Notes under the pieces: model-generated | The model's input: the letters and a program-made list of their open reading frames with translations, nothing else | Database searches by the model: none | What the model was told of the DNA's origin: nothing | Translations under genes and position numbers: made by a program | In this document: positions 1-9,748 of the stretch, piece by piece | How the letters are laid out: each line of letters starts with the position of its first letter | How positions within the stretch are numbered: position 1 is the stretch's first letter | Assembly: GCF_943914565.1 (NCBI RefSeq) | Contig: NZ_CALUCN010000006.1 | Coordinates: 134,550-198,549 of the forward strand | From: an uncultured Tessaracoccus sp. | GTDB taxonomy: Bacteria; Actinomycetota; Actinomycetes; Propionibacteriales; Propionibacteriaceae | Length of the DNA stretch: 64,000 bases | Direction of reading: 5' to 3'

Positions 1-2
1 CG

Positions 3-86
3 CTCCTCACGGAGACCCCGAGGATCGTCTCGCGCATGATCGAGGGCGAGGGCTGGGACGAGATGGGCGAGCTGCGCATCGACTGA
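3..86 (+). CDS. C-terminal end of an unidentified upstream gene (partial)
   Basis: An open frame runs from the window edge to a TGA at 84-86. Its 27 residues end in GEGWDEMGELRID and are acidic, with G/C at nearly all third codon positions, as expected for real coding sequence here. It precedes typA by 93 bp on the same strand. The fragment is too short to assign to a family. Confidence 0.5.
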   Translation, partial: LLTETPRIVSRMIEGEGWDEMGELRID

Positions 87-143
87 CCCCCACGCACCGG
101 GCCCGGGCCACGTCGGCGTTTCCCGTCGTGGCGGGCAGGCGCG

Positions 144-149
144 TACACT
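144..149 (+). promoter_or_regulatory. -10 box of typA (TACACT)
   Basis: TACACT matches the actinobacterial TANNNT -10 consensus and lies about 30 bp before the typA ATG, leaving a short leader that carries a GAGGAG Shine-Dalgarno at 168-173. No clear -35 is visible. Confidence 0.55.
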
Positions 150-179
150 GCGACTGCCCAGACCCCCGAGGAGCGCCCC

Positions 180-1571
<1,392 letters not shown>

Positions 1572-1589
<18 letters not shown>

Positions 1590-1866
1590 GCAGCACGAGC
1601 CGCTCGACCTCGCGCAGGTCTGCCTCGGCGAGGTGGCCCGCGAGCAGCTGCCGAGTGAGGGTGGCGGAGGCGCGCTCGTCGTCGGGGGTGGTGTTGGTGT
1701 GGACGGCGTCGTGGCACCAGAACGCGATGCGTTCGAGGTCGCCGGCGCCCAGTTCGTCGAGCACGGCGAGCCCGAAGCGCAGGTGCGACTCGCCGTGGTA
1801 GCGGCGGTGCGGCTCGCGCCAACGGGCGAGCAGCTCGTCGCGGACGGCGTCGGGGAGGGTCACCAC
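1572..1866 (-). pseudogene. HD-superfamily metal-dependent phosphohydrolase, 3'-truncated
   Basis: The frame starts at a GTG (1866) and reads a typical predicted HD-domain phosphohydrolase: HGESH (residues 24-28), WCHDAVH with the HD pair at 52-53, and the LLTATH...GDARG segment near residue 95-105. Proteins of this family are usually about 200 residues; this copy loses homology at about nucleotide 1572 and continues as antisense of typA until a stop at 1474. The start overlaps the stop of the upstream membrane protein gene (GTGGTGA), indicating translational coupling. It converges on the broken end of typA. Substrate unknown. Confidence 0.7.
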
Positions 1867-2243
1867 TGGCGGTTCACCCCGACGGCGATGCCGGCGAACG
1901 CCGCGGCCCAGAGGAGGCTCGCAAAGGTGCCGATGATGAACAGCTCACCCAGGCGCGGGTCCTGACCGTTGCGCAGCTCCGGGTAGCGGCCGAGCCCCTT
2001 CACGACGAGGATGAACGCCAGCCCCTCGGGGAAGCCGGCGACGAGGCAGACGTACGTCGCGGCGCGTTCGAGCAGGCCGATCCACCGGCCACCGGGGAGG
2101 CGAGGCTGCGCGTCGATGACGGTCGGGTCCGACGCGGGCCTCGGCGGGTCGATGCGCGTGAGCAGCGCGCGCACGACGGGGTTGCCGGCGACGGCGAGCG
2201 CGCCGCAGACCGCGACGACGAGGCCGTGCAGCCAGGTGTCCAC
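1860..2243 (-). CDS. Small integral membrane protein, function unknown
   Basis: A 127-residue protein with three likely membrane segments: residues 6-25, about 65-85 (after LLERAATYV) and 102-122. A KGLGRYPELR motif lies between helices 2 and 3. I recognise the pattern from conserved hypothetical proteins of high-GC actinobacteria but cannot assign a role. Its stop codon overlaps the start of the truncated HD gene, so the two formed an operon. It is divergent from satD across about 40 bp, which must hold both promoters. Confidence 0.75.
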   Translation of the reverse strand: MDTWLHGLVVAVCGALAVAGNPVVRALLTRIDPPRPASDPTVIDAQPRLPGGRWIGLLERAATYVCLVAGFPEGLAFILVVKGLGRYPELRNGQDPRLGELFIIGTFASLLWAAAFAGIAVGVNRQW

Positions 2244-2283
2244 GTCCGCCTCACCTCCGTGAGGATTCAGCTACCATCTTCAT

Positions 2284-2919
2284 GTGGCAGATATTCAGGT
2301 ATTTCCTTCATCTACGGCGGTGCTGGCGGACATCGTCGGGTCCCGCGGGGCGGACCGCCCGGCCTCGCACGCCGCGCTGCTGGGCGCGATCGACGAGGCC
2401 AACGCCACGGTACCGCAGCGCGACCCGCTTCGCGTGACCGTGGGCGACGAGGTCCAGGGCGTGTACGCGACCCCGGGCGAGGCGTTCCGTGCGCTCTTCA
2501 CGCTCCGCGCCGCGCTCGACGGCGTGGTCGACCTGCGCTTCGGGCTCGGCCTCGGCGAGGTGCGCGTGATCGACGCCCGCCGCGGCATCCAGGACGGCGA
2601 CGCGTGGGCGGCGGCGCGCGAGGCTGTCGAGGCCGTCGAGGCGGCCGCGCGAGAGCCCGGCGCCCACGGCCTGCGCGTCGCGGTGCGCGGGACGATCGGC
2701 AACCCGCTCGCGGAACCCCTCGCCCAGCTCGTCGACGCCCAGCTCGCCGCCCTCGGCGACGGACCCCGCGCCTCGTTCTGGGCACTGCGCGCCGGCCTCG
2801 ACAACCGCACCGCCGCGAAGCGGCTCGGCGTCAGCCCCTCGGCAAACTCCCAGCGAGTCACGAACAACGCCCTGCGCACCCTGCTCGCCGCCGTTCACGC
2901 GCTGGAAGCACTGTCGTGA
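2284..2919 (+). CDS. SatD family protein
   Basis: A 211-residue protein starting at GTG 2284. The N-terminal block VLADIVGSR and the TVGDEVQG motif are hallmarks of SatD-like proteins (named from the Streptococcus mutans sat locus), whose biochemical function is not established. The C-terminal third contains a helix-turn-helix-like stretch (NRTAAKRLGVSPSANSQRV, about residues 180-198), suggesting DNA binding or regulation. The short upstream gap is unusually AT-rich for this window, consistent with a divergent promoter region. The stop codon (2917-2919) overlaps a possible downstream start in a TGATG arrangement. Confidence 0.75.
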   Translation: MADIQVFPSSTAVLADIVGSRGADRPASHAALLGAIDEANATVPQRDPLRVTVGDEVQGVYATPGEAFRALFTLRAALDGVVDLRFGLGLGEVRVIDARRGIQDGDAWAAAREAVEAVEAAAREPGAHGLRVAVRGTIGNPLAEPLAQLVDAQLAALGDGPRASFWALRAGLDNRTAAKRLGVSPSANSQRVTNNALRTLLAAVHALEALS

Positions 2920-3138
2920 TGCGCGCGGTATGGCAAGGCGATCCTGCTGGGTGTCGTCGCGCTCGAGATCTCGGTGCTGGTCGTACCCTCCGCCGTGGCC
3001 CTCGGCCGACCGCGGATCCGCGACGCGGTGCGCTGGAGCCGGTGGTTCGCACCAGGCTCGCCACCGCGTCGCACGATCGTGTTGCCGGGCATCCACGTCG
3101 ACGAGGCGTGGCTCCGCGCCCGTCGCACCCGGCCGTGA
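2919..3138 (+). pseudogene. Probable frameshifted small membrane protein gene downstream of satD
   Basis: An ATG at 2919-2921 overlaps the satD stop (TGATG) and begins MRAV. After a one-base slip near 2931 the other frame continues GKAILLGVVALEISVLVVP and runs open to a TGA at 3136-3138. That frame has strong G/C at third positions and one clear membrane helix, so it looks coding, yet has no good start of its own. The reading that fits best is a coupled two-gene operon whose second gene (about 72 residues) carries a 1-nt indel, either biological or a sequencing error. Family unknown. Confidence 0.4.
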
Positions 3139-3183
3139 CCGCCGGCACGTGGGCAACGTCGACGAGGGTGACCGATCTGCCCG

Positions 3184-3189
3184 TACAAT
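3184..3189 (+). promoter_or_regulatory. -10 box of the proline catabolic gene, leaderless type
   Basis: TACAAT is a near-perfect -10. It overlaps an upstream in-frame ATG (3188) and places the transcription start at the A of the second ATG (3197), 7 nt downstream. This argues for a leaderless mRNA starting at 3197. Confidence 0.6.
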
Positions 3190-3196
3190 GACCGCC

Positions 3197-6100
3197 ATGG
3201 TCAACGATGTCCTCGCAGATGCCGCCGTCGCGAAGGTCCGCGACTGGCTGTCCCGCCCCCGCCCACGTCGCAGCGCCTCGGCCACCCAGCTGGCGAACCT
3301 GCTGCAGGACGAGGACGGGTTGCAGTTCACGATCGACTTCATCGACCGCGTCGTCCGCGCCGAGGACGACCGCGCGGCGGCCAAGGAGTTCGCGCGTCTG
3401 GGCAGACGCGCGCCGAAGTTCCTGGCCCCGCACCTCAAGGCGGCGGTGCGGGCCGGCGGGATCGCCGCGCCGCGCCTGCCGGGCGTCGTCGTGCCGACGG
3501 CCCGCAGGGCCCTGCGCGAGATGGTGAGTCACCTCGTGATCGACGCCTCCGAGCAACGCCTCGGCCGCCACCTCGCCAAGCTCCGCGCCTCGGGTGCGCA
3601 GCTCAACGTGAACCTCCTCGGCGAGGCCGTGCTCGGCCGTCGCGAGGCCGACCTCCGTCTCGCCGGCACCGAGCAGCTGCTGCGCCGCGACGACGTCGAC
3701 TACGTCTCGATCAAGGTCTCGTCGGTCATGCCGCAGCTGAACCTCTGGGCCTTCGAGGAGACCGTCACCGACGTCGTCGAACGCCTCACGCCGCTGTACC
3801 GCATCGCGGCCGCGCGCAAGAAGTTCATCAACCTCGACATGGAGGAGTACCGCGACCTGGACCTCACCCTCGAGGTCTTCACCCGGCTGTTGTCGCAGCC
3901 CGAGTTCCACGAGCTCCACGCCGGCATCGTCCTGCAGGCCTACCTCCCCGACGCGCTGGGCGCCCTCGAACGCCTCACGGACTTCTCGCGCCAACGGGTC
4001 GCCTCCGGCGGCGCCGGCATCAAGATCCGCGTGGTGAAGGGCGCCAACCTCGCGATGGAGCGCGTCGACGCCGCCGTCCACGGCTGGCCGCTCGCCACCT
4101 GCCCCTCGAAGGCCTCGTCGGACGCCAACTACAAGCGCGTCCTCACCCACGCGCTCACCGACACCTCCGAGACCGGCGTGCGCATCGGCGTCGCGGGCCA
4201 CAACCTGTTCGACCTGGCCTACACGATCGAGCTCGCCCGCCGGCACGACACGCTCGACCGGCTCGACGTCGAGATGCTGCTCGGCATGGCCGACGAGCAC
4301 CTCGATGCCGTGCGCGAGGACCTCCCCCGCGTCGTGATCTACACCCCCGTCGTGCAGCCGAAGGACTTCAACGCCGCGGTCGCGTACCTCGTGCGCCGGC
4401 TGGAGGAGAACGGCTCGGGCGAGAACTTCATGTCCAACATGTTCTCGCTCGACTCCGCCCCGGTCTTCGCGGTCGAGGAACGACGCTTCCGCCACTCGCT
4501 CGAGCTGCTCGCCGACGAGGACCGCCCCACCCGCAACCGCACCCAGGACCGCGGCGCGGACGAGGGCCGTCCGCACCCCGAGGAGTTCCACAACGAGCCC
4601 GACACCGACCCCGCACTCGAGCCGAACCGGCGCTGGGCGGCGGGGATCACCGCCCGGGTCAAGGATTCCCGACTGGGCGTGGACGTCGTCGAGGCGCACC
4701 GGGAGCAGGACGTGGACCGGCTCGTCGACGAGACCGTCGCCGCCGGCGCCGCATGGGCCGAGCGCGGCGCGCGCGAGCGTCGCCACATCCTCTACGCCTG
4801 CGCCGACGAGCTGGCCCGCCGTCGCGGGGAGCTCATCGAGGTGATGGGCGCCGAGACCGGCAAGACCCTCGCCGAGGGCGACGTCGAGGTCTCGGAGGCG
4901 ATCGACTTCTGCCGCTACTACGCCGACCAGTCGCTCGAGCTCGAGCGGACCCCCGGCGCGACGGCGGTCCCGGTCGGCCTCACCCTCGTCGTCCCGCCGT
5001 GGAACTTCCCCACCGCGATCCCCTGCGGCGGCACCGTCGCGGCGCTCGCCACCGGCTCGCCGGTCATCATGAAGCCCGCGCCCCAGGCGGAGCGCACGGC
5101 CGCGTGCGTCGTCGAGGCGCTCTGGGCCGGCGGGGTGCCGAAGGAGGTGCTGCGCTTCGCACCGATCGGTGAGGGCGACGCCGCGCACCGGCTCGTCACG
5201 CACGAGGCCATCGGGCGCCTCATCTTCACCGGTTCGTCGGAGACCGCGGCCCGGTTCCGGCAGTGGCGGCCGGACCTCGTGCTCGTCGGTGAGACGAGTG
5301 GCAAGAACGGCATCATCGTCACGCCCGCGGCCGACTACGACCTCGCCGCGAACGACCTCGCCCGCAGCGCGTTCCTGCACGCCGGGCAGAAGTGCTCGGC
5401 CGCGTCGCTCGGCATCCTCGTCGGCTCGGTGGGCAGTTCCGAGCGGTTCCTGCGGCAGCTCGTCGACGCGGTCGAGACCCTGTGCGTGGGCTACCCGGAC
5501 GACCCGACGTCGCAGGTGGGCCCGGTCATCGAGGAGGCCTCCGGCAAGCTCGAACGCGCGCTCACCACGCTCGGCGAGGGCGAGCGCTGGCTGCTGCAGC
5601 CGAAGCGGCTCGACGACACCGGCCGGCTGTGGAGCCCCGGGGTACGCGTCGGGGTCGAGCCCGGCTCGGACACCCATCTCACGGAGTTCTTCGGACCACA
5701 CCTGTCCCTCATCCGCGTGGACACGCTCGAGGAGGCGATCGAGGTGCAGAACGGCACCGAGTACGGCCTCACCGCCGGCATCCACTCGCTCGACGCCGAC
5801 GAGGTGCGGCAGTGGCTGGGCGCCGTCGACGCGGGCAACCTCTACATCGGGCGCGGCATCACCGGCGCGATCGTGCGCAGGCAGCCGTTCGGTGGCTGGA
5901 AGCTGTCCCAGGTGGGGCCGGGCGCCAAGGCCGGTGGCCCCAACTACCTCTCGACCCTCGTCGACTGGGTTGCCGACGAGCACGACTCCGACGCGTCGTT
6001 CCTCCGCGCGGCGCAGGACTCGGACCTCAGGGTGTGGGAATCGGAGTTCGCAGCGGCCCGCGACGTCTCGGCGCTCGGCGTCGAGCGCAACGTGCTGCGC

Positions 6101-6544
6101 TACCGCCCGACGCGGGAGGTGCTCGTGCGCGTCACGGACGGTGCGCGGCAGGTGGAGGTGCAGCGCGTGCTGAGCGCCGTGATCCGCACCGGCTCGCACA
6201 TCCGGCTCTCGACCGCGATCCCGCTGGAGGACTCCGTGGCCAAGCTGGGCTGCGTCGCGGAGTACGCGCTCGAGGACGACGCCGAGTTCCACGCCCGGCT
6301 CGCCCGGCCGGGGTCGCTCGACGAGCGCAACGAGCAGGACCGGGTGCGTCGCATCCGCGTCGTCGGCCCGGACCCGGAGGTGCGGCGCCTCGTCGCCGAG
6401 GACGTGCGGGTGGCCGTGTACGACCAGCCCGTGACCGCGTCGGGGCGGCTGGAGATGCTGCCGTTCCTGCGTGAGCAGGCCGTGAGCCTCACCGCGCACC
6501 GCTACGGCAACGCGGATCCGCGCTTCGTCGAGCTCCGGCTGTGA
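3197..6544 (+). CDS. putA: Bifunctional proline dehydrogenase / L-glutamate gamma-semialdehyde dehydrogenase
   Basis: This 1115-residue protein oxidises proline to pyrroline-5-carboxylate with FAD and then to glutamate with NAD. The N-terminal 430 residues form the proline dehydrogenase barrel (RVVKGAN, YTPVVQPKDFN, RRLEENG). A charged linker (about 437-480) leads to an aldehyde dehydrogenase domain with VVPPWNFP (about 600) and the catalytic cysteine in HAGQKCSA (about 733). The last 150 residues have no recognised domain. It lacks the N-terminal DNA-binding domain of enterobacterial PutA, so it is the shorter enzymatic type. The start is set by the leaderless promoter. A second, stand-alone proline dehydrogenase lies at 33025-33924, and proC at 30350-31144 runs the reverse biosynthetic step. 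Confidence 0.93.
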   Translation: MVNDVLADAAVAKVRDWLSRPRPRRSASATQLANLLQDEDGLQFTIDFIDRVVRAEDDRAAAKEFARLGRRAPKFLAPHLKAAVRAGGIAAPRLPGVVVPTARRALREMVSHLVIDASEQRLGRHLAKLRASGAQLNVNLLGEAVLGRREADLRLAGTEQLLRRDDVDYVSIKVSSVMPQLNLWAFEETVTDVVERLTPLYRIAAARKKFINLDMEEYRDLDLTLEVFTRLLSQPEFHELHAGIVLQAYLPDALGALERLTDFSRQRVASGGAGIKIRVVKGANLAMERVDAAVHGWPLATCPSKASSDANYKRVLTHALTDTSETGVRIGVAGHNLFDLAYTIELARRHDTLDRLDVEMLLGMADEHLDAVREDLPRVVIYTPVVQPKDFNAAVAYLVRRLEENGSGENFMSNMFSLDSAPVFAVEERRFRHSLELLADEDRPTRNRTQDRGADEGRPHPEEFHNEPDTDPALEPNRRWAAGITARVKDSRLGVDVVEAHREQDVDRLVDETVAAGAAWAERGARERRHILYACADELARRRGELIEVMGAETGKTLAEGDVEVSEAIDFCRYYADQSLELERTPGATAVPVGLTLVVPPWNFPTAIPCGGTVAALATGSPVIMKPAPQAERTAACVVEALWAGGVPKEVLRFAPIGEGDAAHRLVTHEAIGRLIFTGSSETAARFRQWRPDLVLVGETSGKNGIIVTPAADYDLAANDLARSAFLHAGQKCSAASLGILVGSVGSSERFLRQLVDAVETLCVGYPDDPTSQVGPVIEEASGKLERALTTLGEGERWLLQPKRLDDTGRLWSPGVRVGVEPGSDTHLTEFFGPHLSLIRVDTLEEAIEVQNGTEYGLTAGIHSLDADEVRQWLGAVDAGNLYIGRGITGAIVRRQPFGGWKLSQVGPGAKAGGPNYLSTLVDWVADEHDSDASFLRAAQDSDLRVWESEFAAARDVSALGVERNVLRYRPTREVLVRVTDGARQVEVQRVLSAVIRTGSHIRLSTAIPLEDSVAKLGCVAEYALEDDAEFHARLARPGSLDERNEQDRVRRIRVVGPDPEVRRLVAEDVRVAVYDQPVTASGRLEMLPFLREQAVSLTAHRYGNADPRFVELRL

Positions 6545-6562
6545 GCCCGACGGGGGCGCCGG

Positions 6563-7498
6563 TCAGTCGGTGTCCTCGTGGCCCTCGTGGATGGGCGAGT
6601 TCTTGTCCGCGTGGTTGTGGCGTCCGCGCGTCACGATGAGCGGGTCGGTCGGCTTGATCTTCGACGGGTCCTTGCCGTCGTACTCGTGGAGGTCGAGGAA
6701 CAGCCGCATGGCGTTCAGCCGGGCGCGCTTCTTGTCGTTGGACTTGATGCGGTACCACGGCGCGATCACCGTGTCGGTGTGCTTCAGCATCGCCGACTTC
6801 GCCTCGGTGTAGAGGTCCCAGCGCCCGAGCGACTCCAGGTCCATCGGCGAGAGCTTCCAGCGACGCACGGGGTCGATCTGACGGATCGCGAAGCGGGTGC
6901 GCTGCTCGCGCTGCGTGACGGAGAACCACAGCTTCGTCACGGTGATGCCCGACTGGATGAGCATCTCCTCGAACACCGGGGCCTGCCGGAGGAACACCTG
7001 GTACTCGTCCTCGGTGCAGAAGCCCATGACGCGCTCGACGCCGGCGCGGTTGTACCACGAGCGGTCGAACAGCACGATCTCGCCGGCGGTGGGCAGGTGC
7101 TGCACGTAGCGCTGGAAGTACCACTGGCCCTGCTCGCGCTCGGTGGGTTTGTTGAGCGCCACGACGCGTGCGGTGCGGGGGTTGAGGTGCTCGGTGAACC
7201 GCTTGATCGCGCCACCCTTGCCGGCAGCGTCGCGGCCCTCGAAGATGATGATGTGCTTGGTGCCGTGGTCCTGCGCCGAGTACTGCATCTTCAGCAGCTC
7301 GATCTGCAGCTCGCGCTTCTCGCGCTCGTAGTCGTCGCGGGAGAGCAGCTCGTCGTACGGGTAGCGATCGCGCCACGTCTCGACGGCGTTGCCCAGCGGA
7401 TCGATGAGGTAGGGGTCCTCCCCGTGGACGTCGGTGACGGTGTAGCCCTCGTCGCGCATCTGGTCGATGTACTCGCGGAGGTTCTGGTTGCGGCTCAT
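6563..7498 (-). CDS. ppk2: Polyphosphate kinase 2
   Basis: A 311-residue cytoplasmic kinase that transfers phosphate between polyphosphate and nucleotides (family PPK2, likely favouring polyP-driven NDP or NMP phosphorylation; direction is inference). Visible motifs: Walker A EGRDAAGKGG (87-96), Walker B LFDRSWYNRAG (about 143-153) and a basic lid rich in Arg. Full length for a single-domain PPK2. Convergent with putA, 18 bp between stops. Together with ppk1 at 11701 the genome carries both polyphosphate kinase families. Confidence 0.93.
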   Translation of the reverse strand: MSRNQNLREYIDQMRDEGYTVTDVHGEDPYLIDPLGNAVETWRDRYPYDELLSRDDYEREKRELQIELLKMQYSAQDHGTKHIIIFEGRDAAGKGGAIKRFTEHLNPRTARVVALNKPTEREQGQWYFQRYVQHLPTAGEIVLFDRSWYNRAGVERVMGFCTEDEYQVFLRQAPVFEEMLIQSGITVTKLWFSVTQREQRTRFAIRQIDPVRRWKLSPMDLESLGRWDLYTEAKSAMLKHTDTVIAPWYRIKSNDKKRARLNAMRLFLDLHEYDGKDPSKIKPTDPLIVTRGRHNHADKNSPIHEGHEDTD

Positions 7499-7598
7499 GG
7501 CCCCTACTCCACCAGATCCGGGGACCGCCCGGGGCGTTTCCGGCAGTCATCTCGCGGAATCGCTTGTGTGGTGCCGGTTCGTGGGCAAGGATCGGGGT

Positions 7599-8093
7599 AT
7601 GGCTGACATCACGTTCAAGGGCAATCCCGTTCACTCCACCGGCGAGCTCCCCGCCGTCGGCACGAAGGCTCCCGACTTCGACCTCGTCGGCGCCGACCTC
7701 TCCCCCGTCACGCTCGAGGGGCTGCGCGGCCGCAAGGTCGTGCTGAACATCTTCCCGTCGCTCGACACCGGCGTGTGCGCCCAGAGCGTGCGCACGTTCA
7801 ACGAGAAGGCCGCCGGCCTCGAGGGCACGACGGTGCTCAACGTCTCGAAGGACCTCCCGTTCGCGCAGGCCCGCTTCTGCGGCGCCGAGGGCATCGAGCA
7901 CGCCTTGACCGCGAGCGCGTTCCGGTCCTCGTTCGGCGAGGACTACGGCGTCACGTTCACCGACGGGCCGCTCGAGGCGCTGCTGTCCCGGGCCGTCGTC
8001 GTCATCGACGAGGAGGGCACGGTCGCCTACACCCAGCAGGTCGCCGAGACCACCTCCGAGCCCGACTACGACGCGGCACTCGCCGCGCTCTGA
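7599..8093 (+). CDS. tpx: Thiol peroxidase (Tpx, atypical 2-Cys peroxiredoxin)
   Basis: A 164-residue peroxiredoxin that reduces hydrogen and organic peroxides using thioredoxin-type reductants. The peroxidatic cysteine lies in LDTGVCA (about residue 60) and the resolving cysteine in ARFCGAEG (about 94), the usual Tpx spacing. The open frame extends upstream, but ATG 7599 gives the canonical N-terminus MADITFKGNPV. Divergent from ppk2 and followed by a strong hairpin. Confidence 0.93.
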   Translation: MADITFKGNPVHSTGELPAVGTKAPDFDLVGADLSPVTLEGLRGRKVVLNIFPSLDTGVCAQSVRTFNEKAAGLEGTTVLNVSKDLPFAQARFCGAEGIEHALTASAFRSSFGEDYGVTFTDGPLEALLSRAVVVIDEEGTVAYTQQVAETTSEPDYDAALAAL

Positions 8094-8103
8094 GCCGACG
8101 CAC

Positions 8104-8140
8104 GAGCGCCCCGGCCCCCGTTCTCGGGGCCGGGGCGCTC
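8104..8140. terminator. Bidirectional hairpin terminator between tpx and ygfZ-like gene
   Basis: A perfect 15-bp G/C stem (GAGCGCCCCGGCCCC and its complement) with a 7-nt loop lies between the two convergent stops, 11 bp after tpx and 15 bp before the end of the minus-strand gene. Few T residues follow, as is common in actinobacteria. Confidence 0.75.
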
Positions 8141-8154
8141 TCGTCTTCCGGGGG

Positions 8155-9084
8155 TCAGCGCAGGGGACGGACGTGGAGGCCGACGTCGGGGTCGACCAGG
8201 ACCTCCTGCGTGGCGGTGACGCCGTCGACCTCGAGCTCGGCCTCGACGTCGACGCTGCGTTTCACGAGCGCGAGCGCGATCGGCCCCAGCTCGTGGTGGA
8301 GCGCGGCGCTGCCGACGCGGCCGACGGTGCGCTCGCCCAGAAGGAGGTCGGCGCCGAGGGCGGGCAGCTCGGCCTCGGACCCGTCGAGGTGCAGCAGCGT
8401 GAGCCGACGCGGTGGGCGGCCGAGCGTGTGCACCTTCGCGACGGTCTCCTGGCCGGGGTAGCAGCCCTTGTCGAGCGCGGTGGCGTAGAGGCCGAGCTCG
8501 TTGGGGATCGTGCGGTCGTCGGTGTCGACGAACATGCGCGGCACGCCGTTGGCGATCCGGGCGGCCTCGACCGCCCAGGCGCCCACGTCGTCGGGCAGCA
8601 CTGCGGTGGTGAACACCTCGCGGCCGCCGGCGAACGAGGGGCGGACGACCGCGTCGTCGGGGAGGTCGACGTCCGCGCCGACCCAGTGGACGTGGAGGTC
8701 GTCGCGACGGCGGACCTCGACGCGCATCGCGAAGCGCATCCGTTCGACGTGCTCGACCAGCGCGTCGGCACGCCCGGCCTCGACCCATCCGACGAGGGCC
8801 TGGCCGTCGTCGACGCCGTGGAGGGCGTGGACGAGGTGGCCCTGCGCGTCGAGGACGAGCGCCGCGACGTCCGAGCCGGGCGCGAGCCCGCGGACGTCGG
8901 CGGTGGAGACGAGGTGGAGGAACTCCAGCCGGTCCTCGCCGCGCAGCTCGACGACCTCGCGGCGGCGGTAGCGGAACACGCCTCCGCCGTCGGCGATGCG
9001 GCGGCCTTCCGCGGCGGGGCGCCCGAGGTGCCACGCCGATCCCTCGTCGACGCCGTCCTCGAGGAGGATCTCCTGCCCCGCCAT
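8155..9084 (-). CDS. ygfZ: Folate-binding YgfZ/GcvT-like protein
   Basis: A 309-residue protein of the YgfZ/IBA57 family, related to the T-protein of glycine cleavage. Family members help assembly or repair of certain Fe-S enzymes with folate. The diagnostic KGCYPGQE motif with its conserved cysteine is present near residue 206. It starts 2 bp after the stop of the nitrobindin-like gene and is the last gene of a three-gene operon. Confidence 0.88.
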   Translation of the reverse strand: MAGQEILLEDGVDEGSAWHLGRPAAEGRRIADGGGVFRYRRREVVELRGEDRLEFLHLVSTADVRGLAPGSDVAALVLDAQGHLVHALHGVDDGQALVGWVEAGRADALVEHVERMRFAMRVEVRRRDDLHVHWVGADVDLPDDAVVRPSFAGGREVFTTAVLPDDVGAWAVEAARIANGVPRMFVDTDDRTIPNELGLYATALDKGCYPGQETVAKVHTLGRPPRRLTLLHLDGSEAELPALGADLLLGERTVGRVGSAALHHELGPIALALVKRSVDVEAELEVDGVTATQEVLVDPDVGLHVRPLR

Positions 9085-9085
9085 G

Positions 9086-9589
9086 TCAGCGCCTCGTGAG
9101 GCGCGCCCACATGTGCGGCCGCAGCTCGTGCGTGGTGGTGGCGCGGTCGATCGCGTACATCAGGTCGCCCTCGACCTTGCCGTAGAGGCGTTGGCCGGCC
9201 GTGTGCTCGACGGTGGCGCCGGCAGTGCGCACGACGGCGTCGGTGCGCAGGTCGATGCGGGTGACCTGGATCTTGCCGACGTGGACCTCGGTCCAGCCGT
9301 TGGCGTTGGTGAGCGCGACCTCGAGGCTCGCGTCGGGCGCCGGACGCCAGAAGCCGGTCTCCATGTCGATCAGCTCGCCCGGCTTGCCGTCCTCGTCGAG
9401 CAGGTAGGCCTGGCCCAGGTAGTACAGGAAGGGGCCGTCGGCGGGCCAGAACTGGATGCGCTGCTCGAAGGTGAAGTCGTTGCCCTCGTGGTCGGTGCCG
9501 TTGCCGGTGCCCTCCCACGTGCCGACGAGCCAGCCGAGCGCGGTGAGGCGGGGGTCGAGCCCCTCGGGTATTTCGATCTCAATGTTCAT
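9086..9589 (-). CDS. FABP-like / nitrobindin family heme-binding protein
   Basis: A 167-residue beta-barrel protein. The N-terminal GWLVGTWEGTG motif (about 18-28) is characteristic of the nitrobindin/THAP4-like family, which binds heme and can react with NO or peroxynitrite. Length fits the family. Its start overlaps the end of the preceding small membrane protein gene and it is followed by the YgfZ-like gene, an order that may link heme/NO chemistry with Fe-S maintenance (inference). Confidence 0.85.
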   Translation of the reverse strand: MNIEIEIPEGLDPRLTALGWLVGTWEGTGNGTDHEGNDFTFEQRIQFWPADGPFLYYLGQAYLLDEDGKPGELIDMETGFWRPAPDASLEVALTNANGWTEVHVGKIQVTRIDLRTDAVVRTAGATVEHTAGQRLYGKVEGDLMYAIDRATTTHELRPHMWARLTRR

Positions 9590-9704
9590 GGTCAGTCCTC
9601 GTCCCGGCCACGAGCGCGATGATGAGCCGGATGAGCACCGCGAGCGCGGCCACCGCGCTGAGCGCGGCCGCGACGATGATCACCCAGGGCAGGACCGTGG
9701 CCAT
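9579..9704 (-). CDS. Small single-helix membrane protein
   Basis: A 41-residue peptide with one long hydrophobic helix (about residues 5-33) and a short charged C-terminus (TRTDHEH). It overlaps the start of the nitrobindin-like gene by 11 nt. A TACACT -10 box lies 7 nt before its ATG, so it is the promoter-proximal, probably leaderless first gene of the operon. No family recognised. Confidence 0.65.
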   Translation of the reverse strand: MATVLPWVIIVAAALSAVAALAVLIRLIIALVAGTRTDHEH

Positions 9705-9711
9705 GCGGGCC

Positions 9712-9717
9712 AGTGTA
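9712..9717 (-). promoter_or_regulatory. -10 box (TACACT) of the small-protein/nitrobindin/ygfZ operon
   Basis: On the minus strand TACACT ends 7 nt before the ATG at 9704, the spacing expected for a leaderless transcript. Confidence 0.6.
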
Positions 9718-9748
9718 CAAGCGCGCCCGCAGCCGGCCACCGCGTCGA

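Noticed and set aside
2858..6499. Open frame of over 1200 codons opposite the proline catabolic gene
   Set aside because: It is the antisense shadow of putA, with low-complexity residues caused by G/C third positions; no family signature.
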